DNA of 64,000 bases from Galerina marginata (taxonomy: Eukaryota > Basidiomycota > Agaricomycetes > Agaricales > Galerinaceae). The notes below the pieces were generated by a model that was not told the origin of the DNA, searched no databases, and worked only from the letters and a program-made list of their open reading frames with translations. Each line of letters opens with the position of its first letter. The first letter of the stretch is position 1. The stretch is taken from positions 2,170,001 to 2,234,000 of the forward strand of contig JAECYW010000008.1 of NCBI GenBank assembly GCA_023014335.1, given 5' to 3'. Shown here piece after piece: positions 10,041-20,204 of the stretch. Both the position numbers and the translations under genes were made by a program.

Positions 10041-11533
10041 AAAAGTTTTCCCAATCCATTTATATAGCCAAATACTTATCCGACGGTCAAAGAGCGTGTA
10101 TATTGTCAATGGGATAGCTGAAGGGTGTGACTGGGAAGGGTGTGAAATGTCGGATCGCCAACGAGTGATGGCGAAATACCGTAAGTCTAGGAATTTTAAG
10201 GTTCTCCAAAAATAATTGAGTAACTAAAGGATTCTCAGAAAGGAGATTGCGAATGAGAGAAATGTAAGTCAGTGCTTGGCCTTCAATTAGGTTATGAACA
10301 ATAATCACGAAAGTTGCCTACAAATACCCCTGGCGGCCTCCTTGACCAAGCGCCCAGACTTAACCCTCCAGCATCTCACACATTTAGACTCTTTTTTCTT
10401 CTTTCGCACAATGCGGATTCGCCCACCGTTATGGGGAACTGTCCCATCGACAAACAAGCGCCTAACGCAGCACCCGGACCGGGCCGGGCGCTTACCACTT
10501 CCTACATGCCTCATGCTTCCCAAGCGTGTACACACCACCGAAAATTTTGAGCATATGTCGGGGGTCGGTTATAACTTGTAGGATATTGGGTTATCGGTGT
10601 ACGATTTTTTGACTATAACTTCTAGAAGTAAAATCACCGCCTCACCGCTTACTTCGTCTGCCAAATTGCGGAGGGCTCGCCGAAGAAATAAAAATGTCTT
10701 ATTCAAATCTACACTAAAAGTTGGGACATACATTACAATGGCTCCGCTGTGCCTCTGGTTCAACTGTGCGACTTATCTTTATTTTATCTCCCTGTTATTT
10801 GCTATACCTTTTTCTTTGTAGGGTAAAATATGTGGACCCAATAATGTGATGGCGTGCACGTAGAGCGACCTTGCTTTCGAATTTTATATTGACGTTAATG
10901 CAAATGATAAGGAATTTGACTTGGTAGTCGACTAGTCGGCTCTGACCATAGGCCCTCAATTTAATCATCACTCGATGCTTTCTTTTGTGCACTGAAAATC
11001 ACAAAACTCTACAATCTCCGATCCTCGAAAAAGGGCCAGCAAGCGCCTTGCGTATCAGTCGAGGTGGCAGAGGGTTGGTCAATCATAAATCATTGTGAAG
11101 CTTCTCGATATAGAGGACTTGTAACTAAATAGGAAAGTTGTGGGCGCTAATCTCAGATTCTCCGTCCGTCGCATCAAAAATGATGCACTGACAGACTGGT
11201 CAATATACCTAGATTTCCTCGTGTCGTGCAGGCCTTGTGGGGAGGCTACACACAAAAGGAGGCATTAGTTATACAGCTTCGTGTGAAAATGACCTACTCG
11301 GCCCTTTTCAGGGTCCAGTTATTGAAGCTCAGCTTAATCGCGAACTTCGACGCACTGGCACTGCATACTGCTGGCAGCTTGAAGACGTCTGGCATGGTGA
11401 TACAGAGCCTCAACATCGTTCGTACGTGTCATACAGATTCTCTAGGCGGGCATGGCATGGTGATCCCAAAGATTTTCAGGCATGACTTGATTACTTCAAG
11501 TTGACCAGAACAGTTTCATCAAGCCGTTGCGTC
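10041..11533. other. spacer between coiled-coil copies 2 and 3
   Basis: No gene is supported. Bases 10456-10503 contain a GC-rich hairpin-like stretch in which AAGCGCC and GGCGCTT flank CCCGGACCGGG. Bases 11118-11146 repeat the block seen upstream of copy 2. Overlapping frames at 11226-11504 look non-coding. Confidence 0.5.
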
Positions 11534-13240
11534 ATGGACAGCGAATGCGATTGGGGACGCCCAGACGACGCGGATCCATACCTGGAGTCGGCGGGCTCGT
11601 CCATGGGGTATAGCAGCCCACAAATCTCGAATGAAAGCCGGTTCATGGACCCAGAAATGGACCTGAGAGGGCAGAAGAGGCGCCATGTCACGGCATTACG
11701 CCAAAACCTCGAACCAGATCGACATGAGTCTGCGGCCTCTCGAAAACGACCCAGAAACTCAGGCGCACCAGGTACATATTTCACCAGAGCCGGAAGCTCT
11801 AGTACAAGTACTGCCAGTACCCACTCGTCCGAAGCAAGGTCACACTATCCTTCAGACGCCTCGTCTTCTCCACCCACGTCTTCCGCTTTCTGCTCATCAC
11901 CACCCACATCACCGCCTGCGCTCCAAATTGTTTCATGTGAACCTATTTATGCTCCAAGTCCGCTTGAACAACACATCAACCCGCACTCACCGCCGTCCAT
12001 TCTTAGTTCTGAGCCGCCGACACACTCCTCTTCCTGGGCCCCTGTCGTATATTATCATCCGTCTGACCCACAATATCCCTCTGCACCTGAACCTCAATCG
12101 TATCAACACCAGGACCCGCATCCGCGGGATGTATACCCTAGTCCATGCACGGCCCAATACCCATATTCTTCTGACCATTCAGAACCGGCAGTAAGGCTAA
12201 ATCTTTCGTATAATGTGGACTGCCCGTCGAGCTCAGTCCCTGCAGCCAGCTCTGAACCAGCAAGTCCGCCCTTGCCCATGGAGCGCAGTACTTTTTCGCA
12301 TGTTATCGAGCATAATGCCGAAGTCCTCCTTAACCTTTTAGCGCAGGAGCTGAAGGAGGCTCAATCCAAGCACAATGAGCAGCTTTCGTCGCTGCGACTT
12401 ACCCACCAAGCAGAAATATCCACCTCCCAAGCACAGGAAGTGAAGCTCGAGCTCGCCTTGCGTCTCAAGGAGAAGGCCTGTGATGCTTTAGCACAAGAGT
12501 TGAAAGACACTCGATCCAAGCACCAGGACCAGATTTCATCGTTGCTAGTCACCCAGCAAGTGGAGGTCGTCAGATTCGAACGCACCCTGCGCGAAAAGGA
12601 GGCCGAGATCCAAAACCGGCTGAACGTCCATGCTTCCGTGCTCGCGCAGGAGCGCCGGGAAGCGGAGGACGTACTGCGTCGTACGACGCAGGCCCATGTG
12701 CAAGAGCTAAGTGCTCTCGAGATGATCCTTCGGGAGGCGCATCAGGCCAAAATGGAGAGCATGGCTGTGCGCTACACGGAAGCGATCGCGGATACGCAAG
12801 TCAAGCTGGCCGATGCGACGAAGAAGGCGGAGGAGTGCGGCGCGCACGCCCGAGCGGTGGAGGAGAGGCTGAGGGAGGTTGAGGCGAGGCTGGTGGCTGC
12901 GAATGGGACTCATGAGCGGGAGATGGCGCGATTGAGGATAGATCAGGAGCGGTGGAAGGCGGAAAACAACGTGGTTGAGATGCGTCGGCAGTTGGAGGAG
13001 CAGAAGCGGCTGCTCGAGCGGTCTACGGAAGGGGCGGGCAAGAAGCGGTTACTTGACACTGACGAAGCAGCAAGGAAATATGTTCTGGCCAGGCAAGCGG
13101 AGGAGGAAAGAAAGAGACAGGCGGCTATGGACACACTGCGTTTGGTTATTGACGGTTGTATTGGCGAGGACCCATCCGAAGTTGCCAAAGACCTGGCGAG
13201 AGAGCAGCGGAAATTTGCTCGGAACACGAGAAGAGACTAA
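11534..13240 (+). CDS. tandem coiled-coil family, copy 3 (intact, about 568 aa)
   Basis: This is the best-preserved member of the family, with an uninterrupted frame. I chose the ATG at 11534 (MDSECDWGRPDD) because codons upstream to 11501 lack an ATG. Residues 1-65 carry the DRHESAASRKRPRNSG block. Residues about 70-225 are Ser/Pro/Tyr-rich and probably disordered. VRLNLSYNVDCPSSS and SHVIEHNAEVLLNLLAQELK follow. From about 255 to 530 the protein is almost wholly heptad coiled coil (EERLREVEARLVAANGTHER, QLEEQKRLLERSTEG). The segment LAQELKEAQSKHNEQLSSL recurs about 50 residues later as LAQELKDTRSKHQDQISSL. I know no homologous family. A structural or nuclear coiled-coil role is possible but unproven. 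Confidence 0.7.
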   Translation: MDSECDWGRPDDADPYLESAGSSMGYSSPQISNESRFMDPEMDLRGQKRRHVTALRQNLEPDRHESAASRKRPRNSGAPGTYFTRAGSSSTSTASTHSSEARSHYPSDASSSPPTSSAFCSSPPTSPPALQIVSCEPIYAPSPLEQHINPHSPPSILSSEPPTHSSSWAPVVYYHPSDPQYPSAPEPQSYQHQDPHPRDVYPSPCTAQYPYSSDHSEPAVRLNLSYNVDCPSSSVPAASSEPASPPLPMERSTFSHVIEHNAEVLLNLLAQELKEAQSKHNEQLSSLRLTHQAEISTSQAQEVKLELALRLKEKACDALAQELKDTRSKHQDQISSLLVTQQVEVVRFERTLREKEAEIQNRLNVHASVLAQERREAEDVLRRTTQAHVQELSALEMILREAHQAKMESMAVRYTEAIADTQVKLADATKKAEECGAHARAVEERLREVEARLVAANGTHEREMARLRIDQERWKAENNVVEMRRQLEEQKRLLERSTEGAGKKRLLDTDEAARKYVLARQAEEERKRQAAMDTLRLVIDGCIGEDPSEVAKDLAREQRKFARNTRRD

Positions 13241-13504
13241 TCTATAGAAGCCTGTGTACATTATTCAGTGGAGACTTTAAGATGGTGTCTAGCCCTAAGG
13301 TTAGCAAAACCTCACTGGCCTGCTAATTAAAGCATGAGAATATACACACATCCATCGTATTAATATACCGGCGCGGAATTCGAAGCTACACGATCTGAGT
13401 CAACCTGGTGTCCAACCCCCTCGTACTTAGCCCTGTCAGGCCGTGCCCAGGAGGCCGATACGATGAAGGAGGAGAATGATCATGAGAGGTGGTTGAGAAA
13501 GTTG

Positions 13505-13512
13505 TGACGTCA
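13505..13512. promoter_or_regulatory. ATF/CREB palindrome upstream of DNA2
   Basis: The perfect palindrome TGACGTCA lies about 107 nt before the DNA2 ATG. This is the consensus full site for bZIP ATF/CREB factors. Binding in this organism is inference. Confidence 0.45.
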
Positions 13513-13516
13513 TTGA

Positions 13517-13548
13517 ACGCGTCGCGTCATGTTGTGTACACGACGCGT
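13517..13548. promoter_or_regulatory. two MluI cell-cycle boxes (ACGCGT) upstream of DNA2
   Basis: ACGCGT occurs at 13517-13522 and 13543-13548, 26 nt apart and about 70-100 nt before the ATG. ACGCGT is the site of fungal MBF (Mbp1/Swi6), which drives G1/S transcription of replication genes. That fits its position before DNA2. Confidence 0.55.
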
Positions 13549-13618
13549 CAACAGAAACAAACAATCACTCAACCAAAAACAGTTATCGTCGATTCCGTCA
13601 CAGTGCAAGCGCTAGACC

Positions 13619-16600
13619 ATGGCGCCGACAGCAGCAGACGAAGCCAATTTCATGGCGCAGCTTTTACAAGGCCTCGACGCGGACTTCTGGACTGCCTCTC
13701 CGTCCCCCAATCCCTCTCCCGTCAAGAAACAGCCTCTTAACCACTTACCACCACCATCGCCTCCGTCCGCTCTCCGTACACCCACCAAACCTACGCATGC
13801 GAAACATCTTTCTCAATCCCAGCCCCTGGCCATCCCGTCTTCCACAGCTTTTTCAACCAATGAGCACGATATTGCAGCGTTTCTCGAAGGATCCGAGAAT
13901 TGGGATTTAGATACCGACCCCTTCACTCCTGTGAAACCCTCTACCCCAAAAAAATCTGCTGAAGTCACCGTATGTCTCACTAAAGTCGATTGGTTGGGGG
14001 TATTCATCTCACCTGCCTTCCTATAGAAACCTGGTCCTCTCATTCCTCCTTATGTGCCAGATCCCTGTACACGTTGCATTGCCGAACGTGTTACTGAGGA
14101 ATGCGTTGACAATCGCTGGAGAAAGGTGATTTCCATCCTCACCTCTTCCAGTTCATTTTTCGTCGTTGTCCCGCTGGAGTTTTCTTCGGTGTATGCAAAT
14201 CACGTGATTCCGAGCCTGTCGAGCAATTTTGCTTCGTTGACACTTATTCTTGTAACAATGCTTACTCTTTCATTTATAGACTGTCGTTGGAAAATTGGAA
14301 CCTGGGGGAGAACGTGTCGAGGTATACCTCTGTGATGATTGGTACCAAACGGACATCCGTATCGGTAAGCACTGGCACCATTTCTATGCTACCAACGCAA
14401 TTAACCATTGCCCTCAGACGACATATTCAATGTCATTGGCGCTTTCTCGCCCGCTTCTTCCTGGGCATCGACCTCTAGCCAAACACAAATCCCAAAACGG
14501 AGCATATCCATAACTTCGCAATCCAACCTCCTCATCCTCCACCCCGACCTCCTGATAACAGCCACTGCCCTCTCCAACGCACCCCAATGCCGTCGCAAAC
14601 CTCTCCTCTCAGGCCTTGTCCGCTCAACGAGCGACATTAGCCCCGCGTTGGTGTGGGGCAGCATGTTGCACGAGGTCATGCAGCGCTGTCTGCTTGCGCG
14701 GCAGTGGGAGGAGGCGTTCATTGAGAAATGCATCGACGAGGCTGTCCAAGGAGGCCTTGGAGAGCTGGTTAAGCTTGGTTTGTCGGAGGAGATAGCGAGA
14801 CGGGAGGTGAAGGAGAGGGCCAAAGGGCTGATCTTTTTTGCAGACAAATACCTTGCGAACGAGCCCAAGGTCTGTTATTTTCAATGGTTAATGTCGAATT
14901 TTTTCACTGATGAACTTCAATTCTAATGTTCTAGTCTACCGCAGCGCTGACAAACACGCGTTCAGGAGCACACGACGCTCCATCTTTGTTGGCCATTACC
15001 GAGCTCTTGGATATCGAAGAGGATATCTGGTCGCCCACCTACGGCATCAAAGGAAAAATAGACGCAACAGTCCAAGGTATCATCTCCGACCCCATTCCTA
15101 CCCCGTCCCCCAAATCCAGCTACTCCAAACCCTCCCAAAATCAAAATGCAACATCCCCACTCACCCGCACCCAAACACAAACACCCCTCCCGCTCGAGCT
15201 CAAAACAGGGCGCGCCCTCGCGGGCATGGAGCACCGCGCGCAGACGATGCTGTACACGCTGCTGCTGAGCGAGCGGTACGGCGCGGACGTGACGGACGGA
15301 CTGCTTTTCTATACGCAGAGCGAGGGCGAGGTGGTGAGGGTTCCAAGGGGGCGGAATGAGGTGCGGGGGTTGGTGGGGGTGAGGAATGAGGTTGCTGCAT
15401 TTATGTGGAGGCGGGTCCGGAAGAATAAGGATAAGAGCAAGAGCAAGGAGACGAAGGTTGGGAAGAACGAGGATGCGATGGACGTGGATGTGGATATGGA
15501 AGATCTATCGTCGCGCAAGGTTCAAGCCTTAACTAGAGGCACACCCGGAAGTCAAGTACCAGAACAAGAGCTCGCAGACCTGGAAGAACACTTCCTCCCC
15601 GCCCCCATCGACGACGAGCGCACCTGCAAACGCTGCTACGCCCTCGACACCTGCCTGCTCTTCCGCAAAACGCACCCGAACCACTCTCTCGCCCCATCCC
15701 AACCCCTATCCCAATCTCCCAAAGCCCTCAAAAAAGCCCTCACGACGTTCGACCCCCCGGTACCTTCCTTCCTGACAGACGCGTTCGCCGCTAAGACTGC
15801 GCACCTCACGCCTTTGCGCGTGGACTTTTTCCGCAAGTGGGAGCGGCTGCTGGCGCTGGAGGAGCGGGACTTGGTTAAATTTAAGAGGGAGCTGTGGACG
15901 CTTGGAGCGGGGGAGCGGGAGAGGCGGGGGCGGTGTTTTGGTGGGATGGTCGTTGTCCCCGATGGATTGAAGAAGAAAGAGGAGGGAAACGACAACGGGT
16001 CCGTGCCCAAGGATGGCACGGAGTGGGGGAAAGACGGCAAGATCCATCGGTGGACGTATACTTTTGAGCGGTCGAAAACGTGGTGCCCTCTGCCGTCTTC
16101 GCAGAAACCTATCCATGGGAATGGGAAGGCGGGTGCGGATGCGAGGAGTCTGCTTAATGGACATCTGGGTGTTGGGGATGCTATTACTGTGTCGATCGAG
16201 CCGAGACTGCTGGCGTTGGCGCGTGGATATATATTGGAGCTGAGTCCGGAGAGGGTGGTTGTTGGCGTGGACCATGTGTTGGATGTTGGTGCTTTGAAGG
16301 CGCGGGTGCGTACGGGGGGGTTACAACCACGACCACAACCACAGCCATATTCTCAAGACCTCAAGAGTAACGGCACCAGCAGTGATGACGAGCTGGTATT
16401 CCGCATCGACAAGGACGAGCTATTCGGAGGGATGGCGCGCGTGCGGAACAACCTCGCACAGCTGTTTTACGCGGACGGGGACCGCAAGCGGCTCGAGCTC
16501 GTCGTGGACCTGCGCAAGCCCGTCTTCAGCCCACCGACGCCGCCTTTCCTGCCTCCCTCCCCACCCTCACCCTCCACCACCTCCTCGCGATCGTCTTCCC

Positions 16601-18765
16601 ACTCCCACTCCCCCCCACCAGACCACCTCCAAACCCTCAACCCCTCTCAACTCCACGCGATGGAACGCGTGCTCTCAGCCGAGGACTACGCGCTCGTGCT
16701 CGGGATGCCGGGGACGGGCAAGACGACGGTGGTGGCGGCGCTGATAAGGGAGCTGGTGAGGAGGGGGAAGACGGTGTTGTTGAGCTCGTATACGCATTCG
16801 GCGGTGGATACTATTTTGAGGAAGTTGGATGGGAGTGGGGGTGGGGTGGGTGCTGAGGGGAACGGGGTGGGTGCTGAGGGGAATGGGAGGGAAAAGGGGA
16901 AGGGGAAGGGAAAGGGAAGGATGGATGGTGTAGGTGGGGATTTTGGGATTTTGAGGTTGGGGAATGTTGATAAGGTTTGTTTGCTTTTTTTTTTTTCCCG
17001 TGTTGTGGTGTTGAGCTTTTTGACTGATGTTGTCTTTTATAACTACCTTAGGTGCATCCTGAAGTGAGGAAGTACACGCTCAGTGCGCGACGCACGCCGA
17101 CTACGGTTGAGCAACTTGAGAAGCAGCTTATGGACGCGCCTGTTGTTGCTACGACGTGTTTGTCTGTTGACCAGTATGTTTTTCACCCCTCCTTACTCTT
17201 AGAAACTAAGACTAACTGGAACAAATTTTCAGTGCTCTCTTTTCGCGGAGGAAGTTTGACTACTGTATCGTCGACGAGGCGTCGCAGATCACGTTGCCTA
17301 CGTGTCTTGGACCGCTAAGGTTCGCGGACACCTTTGTATTGGTCGGAGACCACTATCAGCTTCCTCCACTTGTAAGTCTCGTCTTTCTAATCTTCCAATC
17401 TCCTAGCTGGACGGCTAAACATTTTGCAGGTCAAGACACCCGAAGCCCGTCAAGGTGGTCTGGAGGTCTCCCTCTTCCGGCGTCTCTCCGAGGCGCACCC
17501 GGAGGCTGTCGTGGACCTTCGCTTCCAGTATCGCATGAACCAGGAGATCATGTTGTTGTCCAACCGGCTGATCTACGACGATCGACTGAGATGCGGGAAT
17601 GACGAGGTCGCGAAGAGGGCGTTGACTTTGCCTGATAAGCGATTTTTGGGGCGGTTGCATGCAGATCATCAGATTAAGCAGGAGCAGCCTCGAGCTGATG
17701 TTGATGCTGTCAGGGAAGGCTGTAAGGCCGGAAGAACCTGTTGGTTGGCCCAGTTGGCTGATGAGAGGTAAGGTTTCATCTAAAGTTATCGGGAGAAGAC
17801 TCAACTCATGTCCATCCTTTTCAAAAATACCCCAGCTGCAAAGCCGTCTTCGTCGACACGGACGCATTACCCGCGCACGACTCGCGCGTCGGGGATCTGG
17901 TGCAGAACACGACCGAGGCCGAGCTCGTGCGGCAGTTCACGGAGACGCTGCTGCAGTGTGGCGTGCAGGAGGCGCAGATTGGGATCATCTCGCTGTACCG
18001 CCAGCAGGTGAAGCTGTTGCAGCACCTGTTGCAGGCGAGGGCGGGCGTGGAGGTTCTGACGGCGGATAAGAGCCAGGGGAGGGACAAGGATTGTGTGATC
18101 GTGTCGCTTGTGAGGTCTAATGAGGAGGGTCATGTATGTCTATTTTCTCTCTTGCTTTCTATCTTTACCATGCTGATTGTAATTAGATCGGAGACCTGGT
18201 GAAAGATTGGCGGAGGATGAACGTCTCATTCACCCGTGCGCGGAGCAAGTTGGTCATTTTTGGATCGAGGAAGACGTTGGAGCGCGACCCGCTGCTGGCG
18301 CAGTTCTTTGGGCTAATGGAGGGCCAGGGATGGGTCGTGCGGCTTCCGCCTGGGGCGCATACGGCGCATGCGCGGGTGTTTGATGTGTGTTCGACGCTGT
18401 CGAAGCGGGGTGCTTGCGAGGAAGAGGTGGTCGAGGTGGTTGAGGAAGTCAAAGAGGTCAAGGTCAAGGGCGCAGCTGCAGCTCCTGGCTCTTCTCCATC
18501 TGCCGCCGTCGCTTCGGCTGCGGCACCGCGCAAGATTGGCAAGGAGAATGTGGGCGTGAATGCGTTTTCGATGTTGATGGATGGGCAAAAGCAGAAGCAA
18601 AAGCAGAGGGCCAGAGAGCGGGAGAAGGAAAAGGAGAAAGAGGCAGGAGGGCGTCCGACAAAGAAGATGAAGCTGGGTTCTGGGAAGGGGAAGAGTGCTG
18701 GTGCTGGTGCTGGGGTATTGAAGGGGCGGCCTATTTTGCAAGATTTGGTGGGCAATGAGACGTGA
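13619..18765 (+). CDS. DNA2: DNA replication ATP-dependent helicase/nuclease Dna2
   Basis: Dna2 trims Okazaki-fragment flaps and resects DNA ends. Ten exons join in phase (13619-13969, 14027-14125, 14280-14364, 14418-14869, 14935-16974, 17052-17173, 17233-17371, 17430-17767, 17836-18133, 18187-18765), about 1500 aa. The nuclease part shows GIKGKIDA and [10 protein letters not shown] (about 417). Iron-sulfur cysteines are at QCRRK (about 235) and [11 protein letters not shown] (about 557-567). The SF1 helicase shows GMPGTGKTT (about 918), IVDEASQ (about 1062), [27 protein letters not shown], and [11 protein letters not shown] (about 1320). Family-unusual inserts are a Thr/Pro/Gln-rich loop between the nuclease motifs and a Gly-rich repeat after the first helicase motifs. 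The N- and C-terminal tails are long and disordered; the C-terminal one is Lys/Gln-rich. Confidence 0.95.
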
Positions 18766-19092
18766 GCATGGGAGCTGGGGGTTGCATCTTTTGTTTTTGC
18801 TGTCTTTCATTGTCTTTTTATCTGTTGCATTTTGTATATTGTTGTCGTGCATAGGGATGTTATCCAACAGGAATCCAGTTGAAAGCAATAAGTATAGCAC
18901 ATGACGCATGACCGACCGTTCAGACTCTGTATAATTGAGCAAGCAGAAGCCCAACGCAAGGTGAAGAAAGTCGAGACTCGACAACCTCTGCGCTTTCCAG
19001 CCATATCCCGCCCCACCCCGCATTTTTTGTACCGATTTATTTTCCAATTATACAAAATGAGTATTAATTTAGTCCATCTCAAATGTCTGGAT
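18766..19092. other. intergenic between convergent DNA2 and the unknown conserved gene
   Basis: This is the 3' flanking DNA shared by two converging genes. T-rich runs and AT-rich sequence fit 3' untranslated regions. Long minus-strand frames here are antisense shadows of the DNA2 tail. Confidence 0.6.
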
Positions 19093-19836
19093 TCATGAAG
19101 GTACTGGGTGTCGCCACTTCAGTACGTGCCCATTTTCCATCATTGGTTCAACAAACCCACGAAACGTCCAAGGGCGGTCCTTCTTGGGTGAGTCGTCTCC
19201 TTCACGGTCCCCTTGATCTTGCGACCACCTCATTCCATACCCTTCCGTACCTCTCACTTCATAAACCAAAATCTGGTGAGGCAGCCAATGCAGATTCCGC
19301 CAGGTCGCGTCGTTCATGACCTTCCAGAATAGATCGAGAGATTTCTCATTAATTACAGCTACTGGACCGGCTGTGATGCCCCACCATCCTGCGCTGCGCT
19401 TCCGCTTATCCGTTTCTACCTCGTCGGATGGAGGTGGCTGGGAACGATGTGAATGCTTTGACCACGCCCGCGAGCCAGCGGTTAGTCCGGCGCTGTTGGG
19501 GACGAGGTAAGCTGCGAGACAGGTTTCGCGGGATGGAGGCGTGGCTCCCAGAGCTGAGCCTACTGTATAGGCCAAGCCGTGGGCGAGATGTGTAAATAAA
19601 GCACTAGATTCGAATTCCTTATCTGCGTCAGCTGCAGGTAACATGGCGGCATCTGAAGCTGAAGGATCGCCAGACAGTTTGCGTCTGCGGATGATCTCCG
19701 CGACGCGTGCCCGCTCCTGGGAGGCATGAGAAAGCTCTTCTTGTCCAAAGCAGTGAGGATCGACTAGTGTGTCAGAATCGAAAGATTCTGAGGTGGTAAT
19801 AGTAGATCGAGGAGGTCCTTGATCAAATCCATCCAT
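19093..19836 (-). CDS. conserved fungal protein of unknown function, single exon
   Basis: This is an intronless frame of about 247 residues if started at the ATG at 19836 (MDGFDQGPPRS); upstream codons to 19899 look like leader sequence. Residues 20-170 are low in structure with RARVAEIIRRRK. The C-terminal half is compact and aromatic: GWWGITAGPVAVINEKSLDL, WKVMNDATWRNLHWLPHQIL, VYEVRGTEGYGMRW, and RPWTFRGFVEPMMENGHVLKW at the end. From memory, this C-terminal pattern recurs in basidiomycete proteins with no assigned function, but I cannot verify it here. No catalytic motif, signal peptide or membrane helix is visible. The gene converges on DNA2. Confidence 0.7.
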   Translation of the reverse strand: MDGFDQGPPRSTITTSESFDSDTLVDPHCFGQEELSHASQERARVAEIIRRRKLSGDPSASDAAMLPAADADKEFESSALFTHLAHGLAYTVGSALGATPPSRETCLAAYLVPNSAGLTAGSRAWSKHSHRSQPPPSDEVETDKRKRSAGWWGITAGPVAVINEKSLDLFWKVMNDATWRNLHWLPHQILVYEVRGTEGYGMRWSQDQGDREGDDSPKKDRPWTFRGFVEPMMENGHVLKWRHPVPS

Positions 19837-20051
19837 CCCAAACCAAACTCGTCGTGCGATGAGATGCGAAAAAAGCCGAAGAAAACCTGGGAGGCACAAG
19901 GGACAGATAAGGAGTGGAGTTGATAGAAAATTTCCACCTTACAGACGAATATGTTGTATATATTAGATCTGCAGGGCGTTGGGAGGATTTTCTCGAGCCT
20001 TTGTTTGATAAGAAGTGTGGGGAAGACAAAAGAAGACGAAAGATAACTAGC

Positions 20052-20204
20052 CTACTGCCTCCGATCACCCACCGCTAGATATCCATTTGCGGTTGTTGTG
20101 GCGCGAATAGTAAACCCTTGGCAGAGGGCACACGACCACGGACGATAGGTCGAAGTTTTGCGACTTTCGAACTTCTTGAAGCCCTCCTTGGATTTTTTCC
20201 CCAT
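20052..20204 (-). CDS. possible 50-aa small ORF or upstream ORF
   Basis: The ATG at 20204 opens MGKKSKEGFKKFESRKTSTY and continues with a CALC cysteine pair, ending AVGDRRQ. It lies about 215 nt upstream of, and on the same strand as, the conserved unknown gene. It could be an independent microprotein, a 5' exon, or a leader upstream ORF. Only its composition supports it. Confidence 0.25.
   Translation of the reverse strand: MGKKSKEGFKKFESRKTSTYRPWSCALCQGFTIRATTTANGYLAVGDRRQ

Larger units (their letters stand above)
13241..13618. other. intergenic and DNA2 promoter
   Basis: This spacer lies between coiled-coil copy 3 and DNA2, both on the + strand. No coding evidence is present. Its last 120 nt hold the regulatory sites listed separately. 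Confidence 0.6.

Noticed and set aside
10456..10503. GC-rich hairpin-like stretch as a terminator or element
   Set aside because: Short arms with an unpaired spacer, no repeat copies seen, and no nearby gene end to explain it.
15706..16275. 189-aa minus-strand frame within DNA2
   Set aside because: It is a shadow of the large DNA2 exon 5 on the other strand.
18313..19047. 244-aa minus-strand open frame
   Set aside because: It is antisense to the DNA2 C-terminal exon and 3' flank. It is Leu/Arg/His low-complexity sequence, the shadow of a Glu/Lys/Ala-rich coding strand.
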